The notes beneath the pieces were generated by a model, which was given only the letters and a program-made list of their open reading frames with translations, did not search any database and was not told where the DNA came from. A DNA stretch of 64,000 nucleotides, taken from positions 186,001 to 250,000 of the forward strand of contig NZ_JATV01000008.1 in NCBI RefSeq assembly GCF_000611675.1, read 5' to 3'. Source of the DNA: Flavobacterium succinicans LMG 10402 (GTDB taxonomy: Bacteria; Bacteroidota; Bacteroidia; Flavobacteriales; Flavobacteriaceae). Below, piece by piece: positions 16,540 through 24,698 of the stretch (positions are counted from its first letter, which is position 1; the number at the start of each line of letters is the position of its first letter). The position numbers and the translations under genes were made by a program.

Positions 16540-17409
16540 ATGAAAGGAATAATATTAGCCGGAGGATCCGGTACGCGCTTGCATCCGTTAACGCTTGCGA
16601 TGAGTAAACAAATGATGCCGGTTTATGACAAACCGATGATTTATTATCCGTTGTCCACTTTAATGATGGCGGGAATTCATGAAATATTGATTATTTCTAC
16701 ACCGCATGATTTGCCTAACTTCAAGAAGCTATTAGGAGATGGAAGTCAAATTGGTTGTCAATTCAGTTATGCGGAGCAAGCGATTCCTAATGGCTTAGCA
16801 CAAGCTTTTGTGATTGGAGAAGAATTTATTGGTTCGGATTCGGTAGCCTTGGTTTTAGGGGATAATATTTTCTTTGGGGCGCACATGCAGGAACTGTTGC
16901 AATCGAATATGAACCCTGATGGAGGAGTTGTTTTTGCGTATCATGTTTCCGATCCTGAGCGCTATGGTGTAGTCGAATTCGATAAAAATCAAAAAGCACT
17001 TTCAATAGAAGAAAAGCCTTTGGAGCCCAAATCGAATTATGCCGTGCCTGGCTTGTATTTTTATGATAATTCGGTAGTGGAAATTGCTAAAAACATTCAG
17101 CCTAGTGCCAGAGGAGAATATGAAATCACTGATGTAAATAAGGTGTACTTAGCGCAAGGAAAATTGAAAGTTGGCATTCTCAGCCGTGGAACCGCTTGGT
17201 TGGATACGGGTACTTTTAATAGTTTGATGCAAGCAGGTCAGTTTGTACAAGTGTTAGAAGAACGTCAAGGTTTAAAAGTCGGTTGTATCGAAGAAATTGC
17301 GTGGCGACAAGGTTTTATCACGGATCAAGAACTGCAAGCCATTGCGGAGCCATTACGTAAATCAGGTTATGGTGATTATTTGTTGGGATTGTTGAGGTAT
17401 AAGGTTTAG
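16540..17409 (+). CDS. rfbA: glucose-1-phosphate thymidylyltransferase
   Basis: Makes dTDP-glucose from glucose-1-phosphate and dTTP, the first step of dTDP-rhamnose synthesis. Motifs: [13 protein letters not shown] (6-18), [18 protein letters not shown] (22-39), [10 protein letters not shown] (104-113) with metal-binding Asp108, and YGVVEFD. The 289-residue length is normal. It forms an operon with rfbD. Regulation is usually by dTDP-rhamnose feedback on the enzyme; no DNA-level control element is visible. Confidence 0.93.
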   Translation: MKGIILAGGSGTRLHPLTLAMSKQMMPVYDKPMIYYPLSTLMMAGIHEILIISTPHDLPNFKKLLGDGSQIGCQFSYAEQAIPNGLAQAFVIGEEFIGSDSVALVLGDNIFFGAHMQELLQSNMNPDGGVVFAYHVSDPERYGVVEFDKNQKALSIEEKPLEPKSNYAVPGLYFYDNSVVEIAKNIQPSARGEYEITDVNKVYLAQGKLKVGILSRGTAWLDTGTFNSLMQAGQFVQVLEERQGLKVGCIEEIAWRQGFITDQELQAIAEPLRKSGYGDYLLGLLRYKV

Positions 17410-17673
17410 TTGGTTTATTGTTTATTGTTGGCAATAGGTTAATTGTTTAAAGAGTTTAACTGTTTATATTGTTAAAAATTTAATTGGTTAGCTGATATCA
17501 GTTATTGGTTAATTGTTTTGGTTAACTATTGGACACTATCACTTTTTACCATTCACTTTTCACTTGTTAATCATGAAATTGTTGGAATCCCCGTATTTAT
17601 TAACATTTTTTAAGTCGTTGCTTTCCGAATAATTAGTATTTTTACTTGCTGTTAATCCCATATACCCTACAAC
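17410..17673. other. AT-rich intergenic DNA before the membrane dehydratase
   Basis: Low-complexity GGTTAATTG and GTTTATTG words fill 17410-17530. A weak promoter-like pair, TTG at 17618 and TATTTTTA at 17637, is spaced 16 bp and deviates from consensus, so it is not called. Confidence 0.4.
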
Positions 17674-19617
17674 TTGAGTTCGTTATTCAACCAATTTTTT
17701 TCTAGAGCTAATTTGAAATTTAATCTTCATAATTTGAGGTACTTGCCTCGTTGGATTATAGTGTTGATGGATACTATGGTCTTGAATGTTACATTTTTCT
17801 TTACGGTTTTGATTTTTAAAGGAACTGGTTTAGACTATGTTTTAACACCTCATTATTTAGTTTACATCAATCTGTTAATGGGAGTGAACGTGTTTTTCTT
17901 CTGGTTGTTTCGTACCTATTCGGGTATTATTCGTCATTCTTCCTATATAGATGCGGTGAAATTACTTTTTTCACAAATGGCTGTATTGATCTTTTTTTTG
18001 ATCTCTAATTTTATTTATGAAATTGTTACTGGGGAAAAAGCCATATTGAATACCGCTTTATTTATCAATATTGTATTGTCATTTTGCGGATTGTTTTTGT
18101 ACCGCGTGGTGGTGAAGCAAACTTTTGAATTGTATTTTTCAGATAAAGGCACTAATAAATTAATCCGTACCATCATATATGGAACCGATGCCAATGCAAT
18201 ATCTGTTGCCAATGCCTTAAAGTTTGAAACGCCTACTCGATTTAAGATCGTTGGTTTTGTGGATAAGAACAATCAGAATTCCAACAAACGAATGTTGGAT
18301 TTACCTATTTTAATTCAAAAAAAGAAATTGCCCACTTTGATGCGCTCGGTGGGTGCCGATGCTATCATCATTGCAGATAAAAGTTTGACCAAAGAGCAGC
18401 AGTTTTTTATTGTAGATAAGTGTTTGGAGTTTAATTATAAGGTGTTTACAGTACCTTTGATTTCCAACTGGGAAAATCAAAAAGAGATTTCCGATAAGGT
18501 AAAAAATATTCAAATTGAAGATTTGTTAGAGCGTAATCCGATTATATTGGATACCAAAACCATTTCAAAGGATTTGAAAGATAAAGTCATCATGATCACC
18601 GGGGCCGCAGGATCTATTGGTAGTGAAATTGTTCGTCAAGTGATTACCTTTAAACCAAAGGCTATTATTTTGGTAGACCAAGCCGAAACACCTTTGCATC
18701 AATTGTCATTAGAATTACAAGCGATAACCACTGATACCCATTTGCACTGCAAGATTGCCGATGTGCGGAATAAAGAGACAATGAAAAAGATCTTTATTAC
18801 CTATGGACCTCAAGTAGTTTATCATGCAGCAGCCTATAAACATGTGCCCTTGATGGAAGAGAATCCTGCACAGGCGATTCAAACCAATATTGAAGGTACC
18901 AAAAACTTGGCCGATTTGGCCTGCGAATTTCATACCAAAAAATTCGTAATGGTTTCTACCGATAAGGCAGTGAATCCAAGTAATGTGATGGGGGCAAGCA
19001 AACGAATTGCAGAGAAATATGTTCAGTCATTGCAGTTGAGAAGTCTGCAAAACCATAATGGGAAAGGCACTAAGTTTATTACTACTCGTTTCGGAAATGT
19101 ATTAGGCTCCAACGGTTCTGTAGTGCCTTTATTTTCAAAGCAAATCGCTGAAGGTGGGCCAGTAACGATTACCCATCAGGATATTATTCGCTATTTCATG
19201 ACCATACCCGAGGCTTGTCAGTTAGTATTAGAAGCCGGTTCTATGGGTAAAGGTGGGGAGATTTATATTTTTGATATGGGCAAGCCGGTTAAGATTATTG
19301 ATTTGGCTCGTAAAATGATACAATTGGCTGGTTTTATTCCGGATAAGGATATTGCGATTAAGATTGTAGGATTGCGTCCTGGAGAAAAATTATACGAAGA
19401 ATTATTGAACGATACTTCAAAGACCATCCCAACGTATCATGAAAAGATCATGATTGCAGAGGAGATTCAAGAGGAATTTGAAAGCCTTCATGTTGCCATT
19501 GAAGAGCTCATTGGTATGTCGCCTTTTTTTAGCAATGATGATATAGTGAGTAAGATGAAGTCAATTGTGCCTGAGTTTAAGAGTATGAATTCATCTTATC
19601 AGTTTTTGGATAGATAG
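17674..19617 (+). CDS. membrane-bound UDP-GlcNAc 4,6-dehydratase (PglF/WbpM/CapD type)
   Basis: A 647-residue protein. Four membrane helices lie at about 26-145, then a CoA-binding-like Rossmann domain (about 163-270), then the catalytic SDR domain with ITGAAGSIGSE (308-318), YHAAAYKHVPLME (383-395) and STDKAVNPSNVMGASK (428-443), Met439-x3-Lys443 replacing Tyr-x3-Lys. It converts UDP-GlcNAc to UDP-4-keto-6-deoxy-GlcNAc, the precursor of QuiNAc, bacillosamine and other amino sugars. The start is TTG 17674: the next in-frame ATG (residue 32) would cut the conserved LPRWIIVLMD region. The reductase at 7299 is a likely partner. Confidence 0.88.
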   Translation: MSSLFNQFFSRANLKFNLHNLRYLPRWIIVLMDTMVLNVTFFFTVLIFKGTGLDYVLTPHYLVYINLLMGVNVFFFWLFRTYSGIIRHSSYIDAVKLLFSQMAVLIFFLISNFIYEIVTGEKAILNTALFINIVLSFCGLFLYRVVVKQTFELYFSDKGTNKLIRTIIYGTDANAISVANALKFETPTRFKIVGFVDKNNQNSNKRMLDLPILIQKKKLPTLMRSVGADAIIIADKSLTKEQQFFIVDKCLEFNYKVFTVPLISNWENQKEISDKVKNIQIEDLLERNPIILDTKTISKDLKDKVIMITGAAGSIGSEIVRQVITFKPKAIILVDQAETPLHQLSLELQAITTDTHLHCKIADVRNKETMKKIFITYGPQVVYHAAAYKHVPLMEENPAQAIQTNIEGTKNLADLACEFHTKKFVMVSTDKAVNPSNVMGASKRIAEKYVQSLQLRSLQNHNGKGTKFITTRFGNVLGSNGSVVPLFSKQIAEGGPVTITHQDIIRYFMTIPEACQLVLEAGSMGKGGEIYIFDMGKPVKIIDLARKMIQLAGFIPDKDIAIKIVGLRPGEKLYEELLNDTSKTIPTYHEKIMIAEEIQEEFESLHVAIEELIGMSPFFSNDDIVSKMKSIVPEFKSMNSSYQFLDR

Positions 19618-19658
19618 TGTTAGTTTAGAATAGCCACTAATGTAACATTTTTTTTTTG

Positions 19659-19700
19659 AACCCTTTCTGAGTTTTAGACTCTGAAAGGGTTTTGTTTTTT
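19659..19700 (+). terminator. intrinsic terminator after the dehydratase gene
   Basis: AACCCTTTCTGAGT (19659-19672) pairs with ACTCTGAAAGGGTT (19678-19691), followed by a T-rich tail. It lies 42 bp after the stop. Confidence 0.8.
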
Positions 19701-19704
19701 TTGG

Positions 19705-20370
19705 GAGGTATAGCCACGAATGCACGAATTCTTTTTGAAAAGATTGTGGGGAGTTTCACCGCGAAGACGCGATGTCGCAAATAGTTGTTGGGGGTATGGC
19801 CACGAATGCACGAATTCTTTTTGAAAAGATTGTAGTTGATTACCGCAAATTCGAAAATTTATAGAATTTTCTATTTTCGGGTTTGCTTTGTGAGATGCTG
19901 ATTGATCCGATTTTTAGCCCTTTCTGAGTTTTTGACTCTGAAAGGGTTTTGTTGTTTAGTACGGATGACCGCAAATTACTTCGTCTGTTCTATCGCTCGA
20001 GTCGTGAATTATAGGAAACACTATTTCAGTATAGTCTAATTGTATTTTTGTCATATCGAGCGCAGTCGAGATGTAACGAGTGTTCTCGACTGCGCTCGAA
20101 CTGACAAAATGGACTATTTTATAAGTTGTAGGTATTAATTTTGAAAAGATTTTCAGGGAGAATGGCCGCGAATGCACGAATTTTTTTTGGATAGATAGTG
20201 TGGGTTTCACCGCGAGGACGCTAGGGCGCAAGGAGTTGTTGGAGAAGATGGCCACTAATGCACGAATTCTTTTTGAAAATATGGTTTGAGTTTCACCGCG
20301 AAGACGCAAGGGCGCAAATAGTTGTTGGAGGGGGTATGGCCACGAAGGCACGAATTATTTTGATGTTGGG
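19705..20370 (+). repeat. third and fourth repeat arrays with an orphan terminator-like hairpin
   Basis: Units of the GCCACGAATGCACGAATTC / TTTTTGAAAAGATTG and ACCGCGAAGACGC type occur at 19711-19845 and 20160-20350. Between them lies a hairpin CCCTTTCTGAGT (19918-19929) and ACTCTGAAAGGG (19935-19946) with a short T tail but no gene upstream, then a CGCAAATTACTTCGTCTG block near 19973. No gene is seen in 19618-20521. Confidence 0.7.
20046..20109. repeat. 64-bp near-perfect palindrome of the ACTCGAACTGAC family
   Basis: The left arm 20046-20071 (TTTTGTCATATCGAGCGC and on) pairs with the right arm 20084-20109 over 26 bp with two mismatches around a 12-nt loop. Outer ATAGTC and GACTAT extend the symmetry. 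It shares CTCGAACTGAC with the elements at 9331-10155. Confidence 0.8.
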
Positions 20371-20438
20371 GTGGTTAAAAACTAAAAATATAGTTGTTTT
20401 CTGTTAAGAGTTGTCTGTTTTTATTGGAGGGGAAGTAG

Positions 20439-20470
20439 TTGCTCGGTATGCAAGATTAATGTTATCTTTG
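20439..20470 (+). promoter_or_regulatory. promoter for the ABC exporter permease gene
   Basis: TTG (20439-20441), 21 bp, TATCTTTG (20463-20470), a perfect TAnnTTTG box. Transcription would begin near 20477, which leaves a leader of about 45 nt before ATG 20522 and argues against the longer frame that opens at 20411. Confidence 0.6.
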
Positions 20471-20521
20471 TCCCAACAATTTAGAGTGCCATTCTTTTTT
20501 GGCTCTAGCTTAGTACTACGT

Positions 20522-21391
20522 ATGAATACCACACCTCCATCCAATGAAGATTGGTTGTTTGAAATAACACCCAAAAACAATTTTTTTTCGTTGCACCTCA
20601 AAGAGGTTTGGATCTACCGTGATTTGTTGTTGCTTTTTGTGAAGCGCGATATTGTTACGGTTTACAAACAAACGGTGTTGGGGCCTTTGTGGTACTTGAT
20701 TCAGCCGTTGTTTACTTCTATTACGTTTACCATTATTTTTAATTCGGTTGCAGGAATCGAGACGGGTACCGTGCCACCTTTTTTATTCAATATGGCGGGG
20801 ATTACCGTTTGGAATTATTTTACGGCCTGTCTAACGGGGACTTCGGATACGTTTCGGGCAAATGCTAGTATTTTTGGGAAAGTGTATTTTCCAAGAATTA
20901 TTACCCCGCTTTCAATTGTGATTTCTAATTTGATCAAATTGGGGATTCAGTTTGGGATTTTCTTTGCTTTTTACGCTTTCTTTTATTTTCAAGGTGCTGC
21001 CGTAGCTCTACATTGGTCGGTTGTTTTTCTTCCTTTGCTTATTGCTATTATGGGGATTTTGGGGTTAGGGTTAGGAATGCTTATCTCTTCTTTGGTCACT
21101 AAATACCGCGATTTTACCCATCTGATAGGTTTTGGCGTACAGTTGTTGATGTATCTCTCTGCTGTCATGTATCCGTTATCTCTTATCGAAGATAAATTGC
21201 CAAAATACGGTTGGCTAGTGCATTACAATCCACTGGCGTATTGCATCGAAACAGCGCGTTATATGTTGCTGCAAGTCGGGTCGATTGCTCCTTCGGGACT
21301 GTGCTATACTGTTGTATTTACTGTAGTGATTTTCTTCATGGGGTTGTTGGTTTTTAATCGAACAGAGAAAAGTTTTATTGATACGGTGTAG
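20522..21391 (+). CDS. wzm: ABC-2 polysaccharide exporter permease (Wzm)
   Basis: A 289-residue inner-membrane protein with six hydrophobic segments. The cytoplasmic N-terminus (HLKEVWIYRDLLLLFVKRDI) and VYKQTVLGPLWYLIQPL are hallmarks of the KpsM/Wzm family. It forms the channel through which lipid-linked O-antigen or capsule chains cross the inner membrane, powered by Wzt (23328). ATG 20522 is chosen over the frame opening at TTG 20411 because the predicted promoter lies between them and the added residues are atypical. Wzm and Wzt genes are normally adjacent; here 1.9 kb of accessory DNA separates them. Confidence 0.88.
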   Translation: MNTTPPSNEDWLFEITPKNNFFSLHLKEVWIYRDLLLLFVKRDIVTVYKQTVLGPLWYLIQPLFTSITFTIIFNSVAGIETGTVPPFLFNMAGITVWNYFTACLTGTSDTFRANASIFGKVYFPRIITPLSIVISNLIKLGIQFGIFFAFYAFFYFQGAAVALHWSVVFLPLLIAIMGILGLGLGMLISSLVTKYRDFTHLIGFGVQLLMYLSAVMYPLSLIEDKLPKYGWLVHYNPLAYCIETARYMLLQVGSIAPSGLCYTVVFTVVIFFMGLLVFNRTEKSFIDTV

Positions 21392-21392
21392 C

Positions 21393-21498
21393 GTTGTGAG
21401 TTATGGGGTTTGAGTTGTGAGTTATGGGGTTTGAGTTGTGGGTTATGAGTTGTGAGTTATTGGGTGTGGGTTATGAGTTTTTGAGTTATGAGTTGTCG
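21393..21498 (+). repeat. heptanucleotide tandem repeat, GTTNTGA class
   Basis: About fifteen 7-mers in phase (GTTGTGA, GTTATGG, GGTTTGA and variants) start 2 bp after the wzm stop. One unit near 21477 has 8 bases. Shorter traces recur at 21945-22000. Confidence 0.7.
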
Positions 21499-21567
21499 GA
21501 TATGTATTAATATATTTAGGGTTTCAGTTATCAGTTTTGGGTTGGTTTTATAACAGTTTAGATTGTT

Positions 21568-21942
21568 ATGAGTGATTATAAGAGTTATAAAGATTTAGAT
21601 ATTTACACCATAAGTTTGGATTTATTTTTAAAAGTGCATCCAAAAACTTTACAACTTCCTAAATATGAATTGTATGAGTTAGGGAGTCAACTTAGACGTT
21701 CTTCAGATAGTGTGGTTTCTAATATCGTTGAGGGTTACGGTAGGAGAAGGTACAAAGCTGATTTTATTCGTTTTTTAGTTTTTTCACATGCAAGTTGTAT
21801 AGAAACTATTGGCCATATTTATAAAATAACCGTGTTGTATCCTAATTTGAAAGTGGAATTTGAACCCTTTATTCAGAAATACGAAAGTTTGGGAGGTAAG
21901 ATTTTTAATTTTATGAGTTATGTAGAAAAGAATTGGAAGTAG
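21568..21942 (+). CDS. four-helix bundle protein of the 23S rRNA-intervening-sequence family
   Basis: A 124-residue all-helical protein: KDLDIYTISLDLFLKVH (9-25), LRRSSDSVVSNIVEGYGRR (42-60) and an F-x2-FL-x2-ASCIET region. The SSxSVxxNIxEG motif is diagnostic of the S23/IVP family. Its role is unknown; many members are free-standing genes in Bacteroidota rather than lying in 23S rRNA. It is the first of several accessory genes between wzm and wzt. No promoter was identified. Confidence 0.85.
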   Translation: MSDYKSYKDLDIYTISLDLFLKVHPKTLQLPKYELYELGSQLRRSSDSVVSNIVEGYGRRRYKADFIRFLVFSHASCIETIGHIYKITVLYPNLKVEFEPFIQKYESLGGKIFNFMSYVEKNWK

Positions 21943-22040
21943 TGATAGTTTATGAGTTATGGGTTGTGAGTTGTCCGTTAGATGAGTTATGAGTCACCTA
22001 TAAACCCAACACTCACAACCCACAACCGACAACAAAAAAA

Positions 22041-22112
22041 ATGAAAGACATCAATTTTGAAGTGCAACGAGGCGAAGTGTTAAGGATTATTGGGAAGAAT
22101 GGTGCGATTTAG
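22041..22112 (+). pseudogene. 24-codon remnant of a wzt-like ATPase gene
   Basis: ATG 22041 to TAG 22112 encodes KDINFEVQRGEVLRIIGKNGA, matching residues 92-112 of the intact Wzt at 23328 (GEVLGIIGKNGAGKST). It stops just before the Walker A lysine. Nearly all DNA differences from the intact copy are at third codon positions, so the fragment derives from a formerly functional, diverged allele rather than from a fresh duplication. Confidence 0.75.
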
Positions 22113-22139
22113 AATTTAAATGGTTTTAAAATTTAATTG

Positions 22140-22147
22140 TAACTTTG
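22140..22147 (+). promoter_or_regulatory. -7 box for the decayed antitoxin gene
   Basis: TAACTTTG matches TAnnTTTG exactly, 16 bp before ATG 22164. No good -33 element is visible. Confidence 0.4.
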
Positions 22148-22163
22148 TATAAATGACGGCAAG

Positions 22164-22403
22164 ATGAGTTATTCGGATAGCAATATAGTGGAGGCCTATT
22201 CTGGATTATTGGAGGGATTACCTTTTTTGAGTAAAATGAATTGATAGACTAGGTTAAGTCAATCGCTTAAAAAAGATAAAAAAGCAACTGAAAATGCTTT
22301 TTTTAATTCTTTTAGGGCATTTGCTTCAGAAAAAACAGCCAAGGAAATTACTACAGCTGTAAAATCGAGTAGAAAATTTAGAAGAAAAGAAATCAAATGC
22401 TGA
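22164..22403 (+). pseudogene. decayed small antitoxin-like gene
   Basis: The 80-codon frame starts SYSDSNIVEAYSGLLEG, is interrupted by TGA-TAG at 22242-22247, and resumes RLSQSLKKDKKATENAFF to SSRKFRRKEIKC. Adding one G after ATG 22237 and removing one T near 22250 restores ...KMELIDRLSQSLKK, so two compensating single-base indels explain the stops. Basic SSRKFRxKEIK tails are familiar in small Bacteroidota proteins encoded before PIN-domain toxins, and a PIN-like remnant overlaps its 3-prime end. The antitoxin role is inferred. Confidence 0.65.
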
Positions 22404-22455
22404 GGCAGTATGTACTGATACCTCCATTTGTGTTTTCTTTTGCAGAGGAAGCTAG
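22397..22455 (+). pseudogene. N-terminal remnant of a PIN-domain (VapC-like) toxin
   Basis: ATG 22397 overlaps the antitoxin stop (AAATGCTGA). Seven codons (MLRQYVL) are followed, after a one-base frame change at about 22415-22417, by DTSICVFFCRG, which resembles the VapC start LDTSxxxxFLRG with the first catalytic Asp. A stop follows at 22453 and no further PIN motifs are seen. The toxin is therefore destroyed. Confidence 0.55.
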
Positions 22456-22474
22456 AGTTGAAATTTTTAAAATT

Positions 22475-22771
22475 ATGAGAATAGCGGCGGAACAAAAAAA
22501 ATTCATCTATGAATATTGGAGGGAAAGAATCCCTTCTAGTCAAGTATTTCTGTTTGGATCTAGAGTAGATGATTTAAAAAAAGGTGGGGATATTGATCTA
22601 TTGATTTTGTCGGATAATAAAATACCACACAAGGATTTATTTAAAATGAAACAGTTGTTTTTTTCAAAATTTGGTCCACAAAAAATGGATGTAGTAAGTA
22701 TGACCAAGCAGGATGAAAGCCTATTCAAAAATCATATCTTAAGCTACGCAAAAGTATTAAATTATGAATGA
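22475..22771 (+). CDS. MNT-domain nucleotidyltransferase (antitoxin of a HEPN/MNT pair)
   Basis: A 98-residue minimal nucleotidyltransferase with FLFGSR (25-30) and the metal-binding GGDIDLL (37-43; Asp39, Asp41). The in-frame extension up to 22397 is a frameshifted VapC remnant, so ATG 22475 is taken as the start. In characterised HEPN/MNT systems the MNT protein neutralises the HEPN RNase, in several cases by adding AMP to a tyrosine near its active site. The HEPN gene follows directly: an ATG at 22764 overlaps the MNT stop. Confidence 0.82.
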   Translation: MRIAAEQKKFIYEYWRERIPSSQVFLFGSRVDDLKKGGDIDLLILSDNKIPHKDLFKMKQLFFSKFGPQKMDVVSMTKQDESLFKNHILSYAKVLNYE

Positions 22772-22807
22772 GTTATTAGAGAATCTTTCCAATCTTTTAG
22801 TATTGCA

Positions 22808-23203
22808 ATGGAAGGGTTAGCTAAGTCTTTTGCGCATTGTAAGGCCATTGGTGTCAAAGAATATTATGAGTTTGAAGAAACTGAAGCATACGATGCTTTG
22901 ATTATAAAGTTAACTAGGAATTCAGATGTTTTTTTCCAACAAATAATAAAAGGATATTTTAAGCTAAAAGGAGAGGATCATTTGTTTTTTATTGACAGAC
23001 TGAACTTATTAGAAAAGATAGGGGTGATAGACAGCGCGGATGCCTTAATGGAGTTAAAAAGTTTTAGAAATCAAGCGGTTCATGAATATTCGGCTGTGGC
23101 CTTTCAAGAATTGTATGAAGAGGCCATACAATTGACTCCCTTTTTTCAAAAAACGGTCTCCGATTTTACTGATTATTTGAAAAAAGAAGGTTTGCTTTAC
23201 TAG
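22808..23203 (+). CDS. HEPN-domain protein (HI0074-like), possibly 5-prime frameshifted
   Basis: An all-helical HEPN protein with the RNase motif Arg87-Asn88-x3-His92 (RNQAVHEY). As written it is 131 residues from ATG 22808, 36 bp after the MNT stop. However, ATG 22764 overlaps the MNT stop and encodes MNELLEN before a different frame ends at 22818. Joining it to the in-frame upstream residues FQSFSIAMEGL by a one-base insertion near 22785 would give about 146 residues, closer to the family length. So a 1-bp deletion may have removed the native start. The catalytic region itself is intact. Confidence 0.75.
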   Translation: MEGLAKSFAHCKAIGVKEYYEFEETEAYDALIIKLTRNSDVFFQQIIKGYFKLKGEDHLFFIDRLNLLEKIGVIDSADALMELKSFRNQAVHEYSAVAFQELYEEAIQLTPFFQKTVSDFTDYLKKEGLLY

Positions 23204-23327
23204 ATTTTGTAAGAAGGCAGAAATTAGAGCATAGAATATAGAATATAGAAAAGAAATTCCAAATTCAAATAAAAGAATTAGCTGACAAACGATTCATGCT
23301 TCACAGCCCAACACCTACACCCCAATA

Positions 23328-24698
23328 ATGCAAGAACAAAATACCACAAAAAACGCGGCTACACCCACCCCAATATCCAGTCAGACGACTCCCCTTTTTG
23401 GGGCCGAGGGGCTTGGGCCTATCCTAAAAGCCGAAAACATCTCCAAACAATACCGTTTAGGTACTGTTGGGACGGGTACGCTCAGTCACGACTTGAACCG
23501 TTGGTGGCACAGGATAAGAGGAAAAGAAGATCCGTATTTGAAGATAGGCGAAACTAATGACCGCAGCACCAAAGGCACATCCGACTATGTTTGGGCTTTA
23601 CAAGATATTAATTTTGAGGTACAACGAGGCGAAGTATTGGGCATTATTGGAAAGAATGGAGCTGGTAAGTCCACTTTGCTGAAGATTTTATCCAAAGTCA
23701 CCGCACCTACCACAGGGAGCATAAAGTCGAAAGGGAGAATTGCCTCCTTGCTCGAAGTGGGTACCGGATTTAATGGCGAACTCACCGGACGGGAGAATGT
23801 CTATTTGAACGGAGCTATTCTGGGTATGACCAAAAAAGAAATCACCGCCAAATTGGACGAAATCATAGCTTTCTCGGGTTGTGAGCGTTATGTAGATACT
23901 CCAGTTAAACGCTACAGCAGCGGAATGACCGTGCGTTTGGCCTTTGCCGTAGCCGCATTCTTAGAACCTGAAATACTGGTAATCGATGAGGTATTAGCCG
24001 TAGGTGATGCCGAATTCCAAAAGAAAGCCATTGGCAAAATGCAAGACATCTCCAAAGGCGAAGGTAGAACGGTTTTGTTTGTGAGTCATAATATGGCGGC
24101 GGTCAAGAGTTTGTGCACTAGGGGCATAGTGATGGAACAGGGGAGAGTGGTGTTTGAAGGGGGGATTGAGGAGAGTGTTTCAAGATATTATATGTCAAAT
24201 TATGAGGATTCTGAAAATGATTTTTTAGGGATTTATAACTTTGAAATGCACAGGGACAAAAAGAATGAATATGGTATACTAAAGGCGGAGATGTATTGTA
24301 ACGACCATCTAACTGATACCATTTATACAGGTTCTATCTTTAAATTGAAACTTTTTTTTAAATCTTCAAGAGATTTTTTTGAAGGTGAAATAGGAATCGT
24401 TATAAAAGATTCAGAGCAGATTTCTTATTTAGGATTAAACAACAAACATCTAGGTAATAGTGTTATTGTCAAGAAAGGAATGGGGATTGCGGAAATTTGC
24501 ATCGAAGATTTTCCATTATACGCAGTAGGTGATTATTGGATTAATCTATATTTTGGGGATCAAGGCCCTGATTATGAATGTATTGAAAATGCTATAAAAG
24601 TAAAAATTATTGGTGAGGATATTTATGGTTCAGGTAGAAAATTAGATACAGCTTGGAATCGAATAGTTCATAAAAAAATTAGTATAAAAACAATATGA
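23328..24698 (+). CDS. wzt: polysaccharide ABC exporter ATPase (Wzt) with C-terminal glycan-binding domain
   Basis: A 456-residue protein. The ATPase domain has Walker A GKNGAGKST (108-116), the signature YSSGMTVRLAFAVAA (196-210), Walker B ILVIDEVLAVGD (216-227) and the H-loop SHN (253-255). After about residue 290 a beta-rich C-terminal domain follows, as in O8/O9a-type Wzt proteins that recognise the finished chain end. It pairs with Wzm (20522). The first 35 residues are a low-complexity Thr/Pro-rich leader. Codon and base composition change to very AT-rich near 24180, at the ATPase to C-domain boundary, which suggests the glycan-binding domain was exchanged separately. Confidence 0.9.
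   Translation: MQEQNTTKNAATPTPISSQTTPLFGAEGLGPILKAENISKQYRLGTVGTGTLSHDLNRWWHRIRGKEDPYLKIGETNDRSTKGTSDYVWALQDINFEVQRGEVLGIIGKNGAGKSTLLKILSKVTAPTTGSIKSKGRIASLLEVGTGFNGELTGRENVYLNGAILGMTKKEITAKLDEIIAFSGCERYVDTPVKRYSSGMTVRLAFAVAAFLEPEILVIDEVLAVGDAEFQKKAIGKMQDISKGEGRTVLFVSHNMAAVKSLCTRGIVMEQGRVVFEGGIEESVSRYYMSNYEDSENDFLGIYNFEMHRDKKNEYGILKAEMYCNDHLTDTIYTGSIFKLKLFFKSSRDFFEGEIGIVIKDSEQISYLGLNNKHLGNSVIVKKGMGIAEICIEDFPLYAVGDYWINLYFGDQGPDYECIENAIKVKIIGEDIYGSGRKLDTAWNRIVHKKISIKTI

Noticed and set aside
17618..17644. Promoter before the PglF-like gene
   Set aside because: The -7 box lacks the final G and the spacer is only 16 bp.
20411..20521. N-terminal extension of the Wzm frame from a TTG start
   Set aside because: A good promoter lies inside it (20439-20470) and ATG 20522 gives the normal Wzm N-terminus.
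22397..22474. N-terminal extension of the MNT nucleotidyltransferase
   Set aside because: It is a shifted reading of a VapC-like remnant; the conserved MNT domain begins at ATG 22475.
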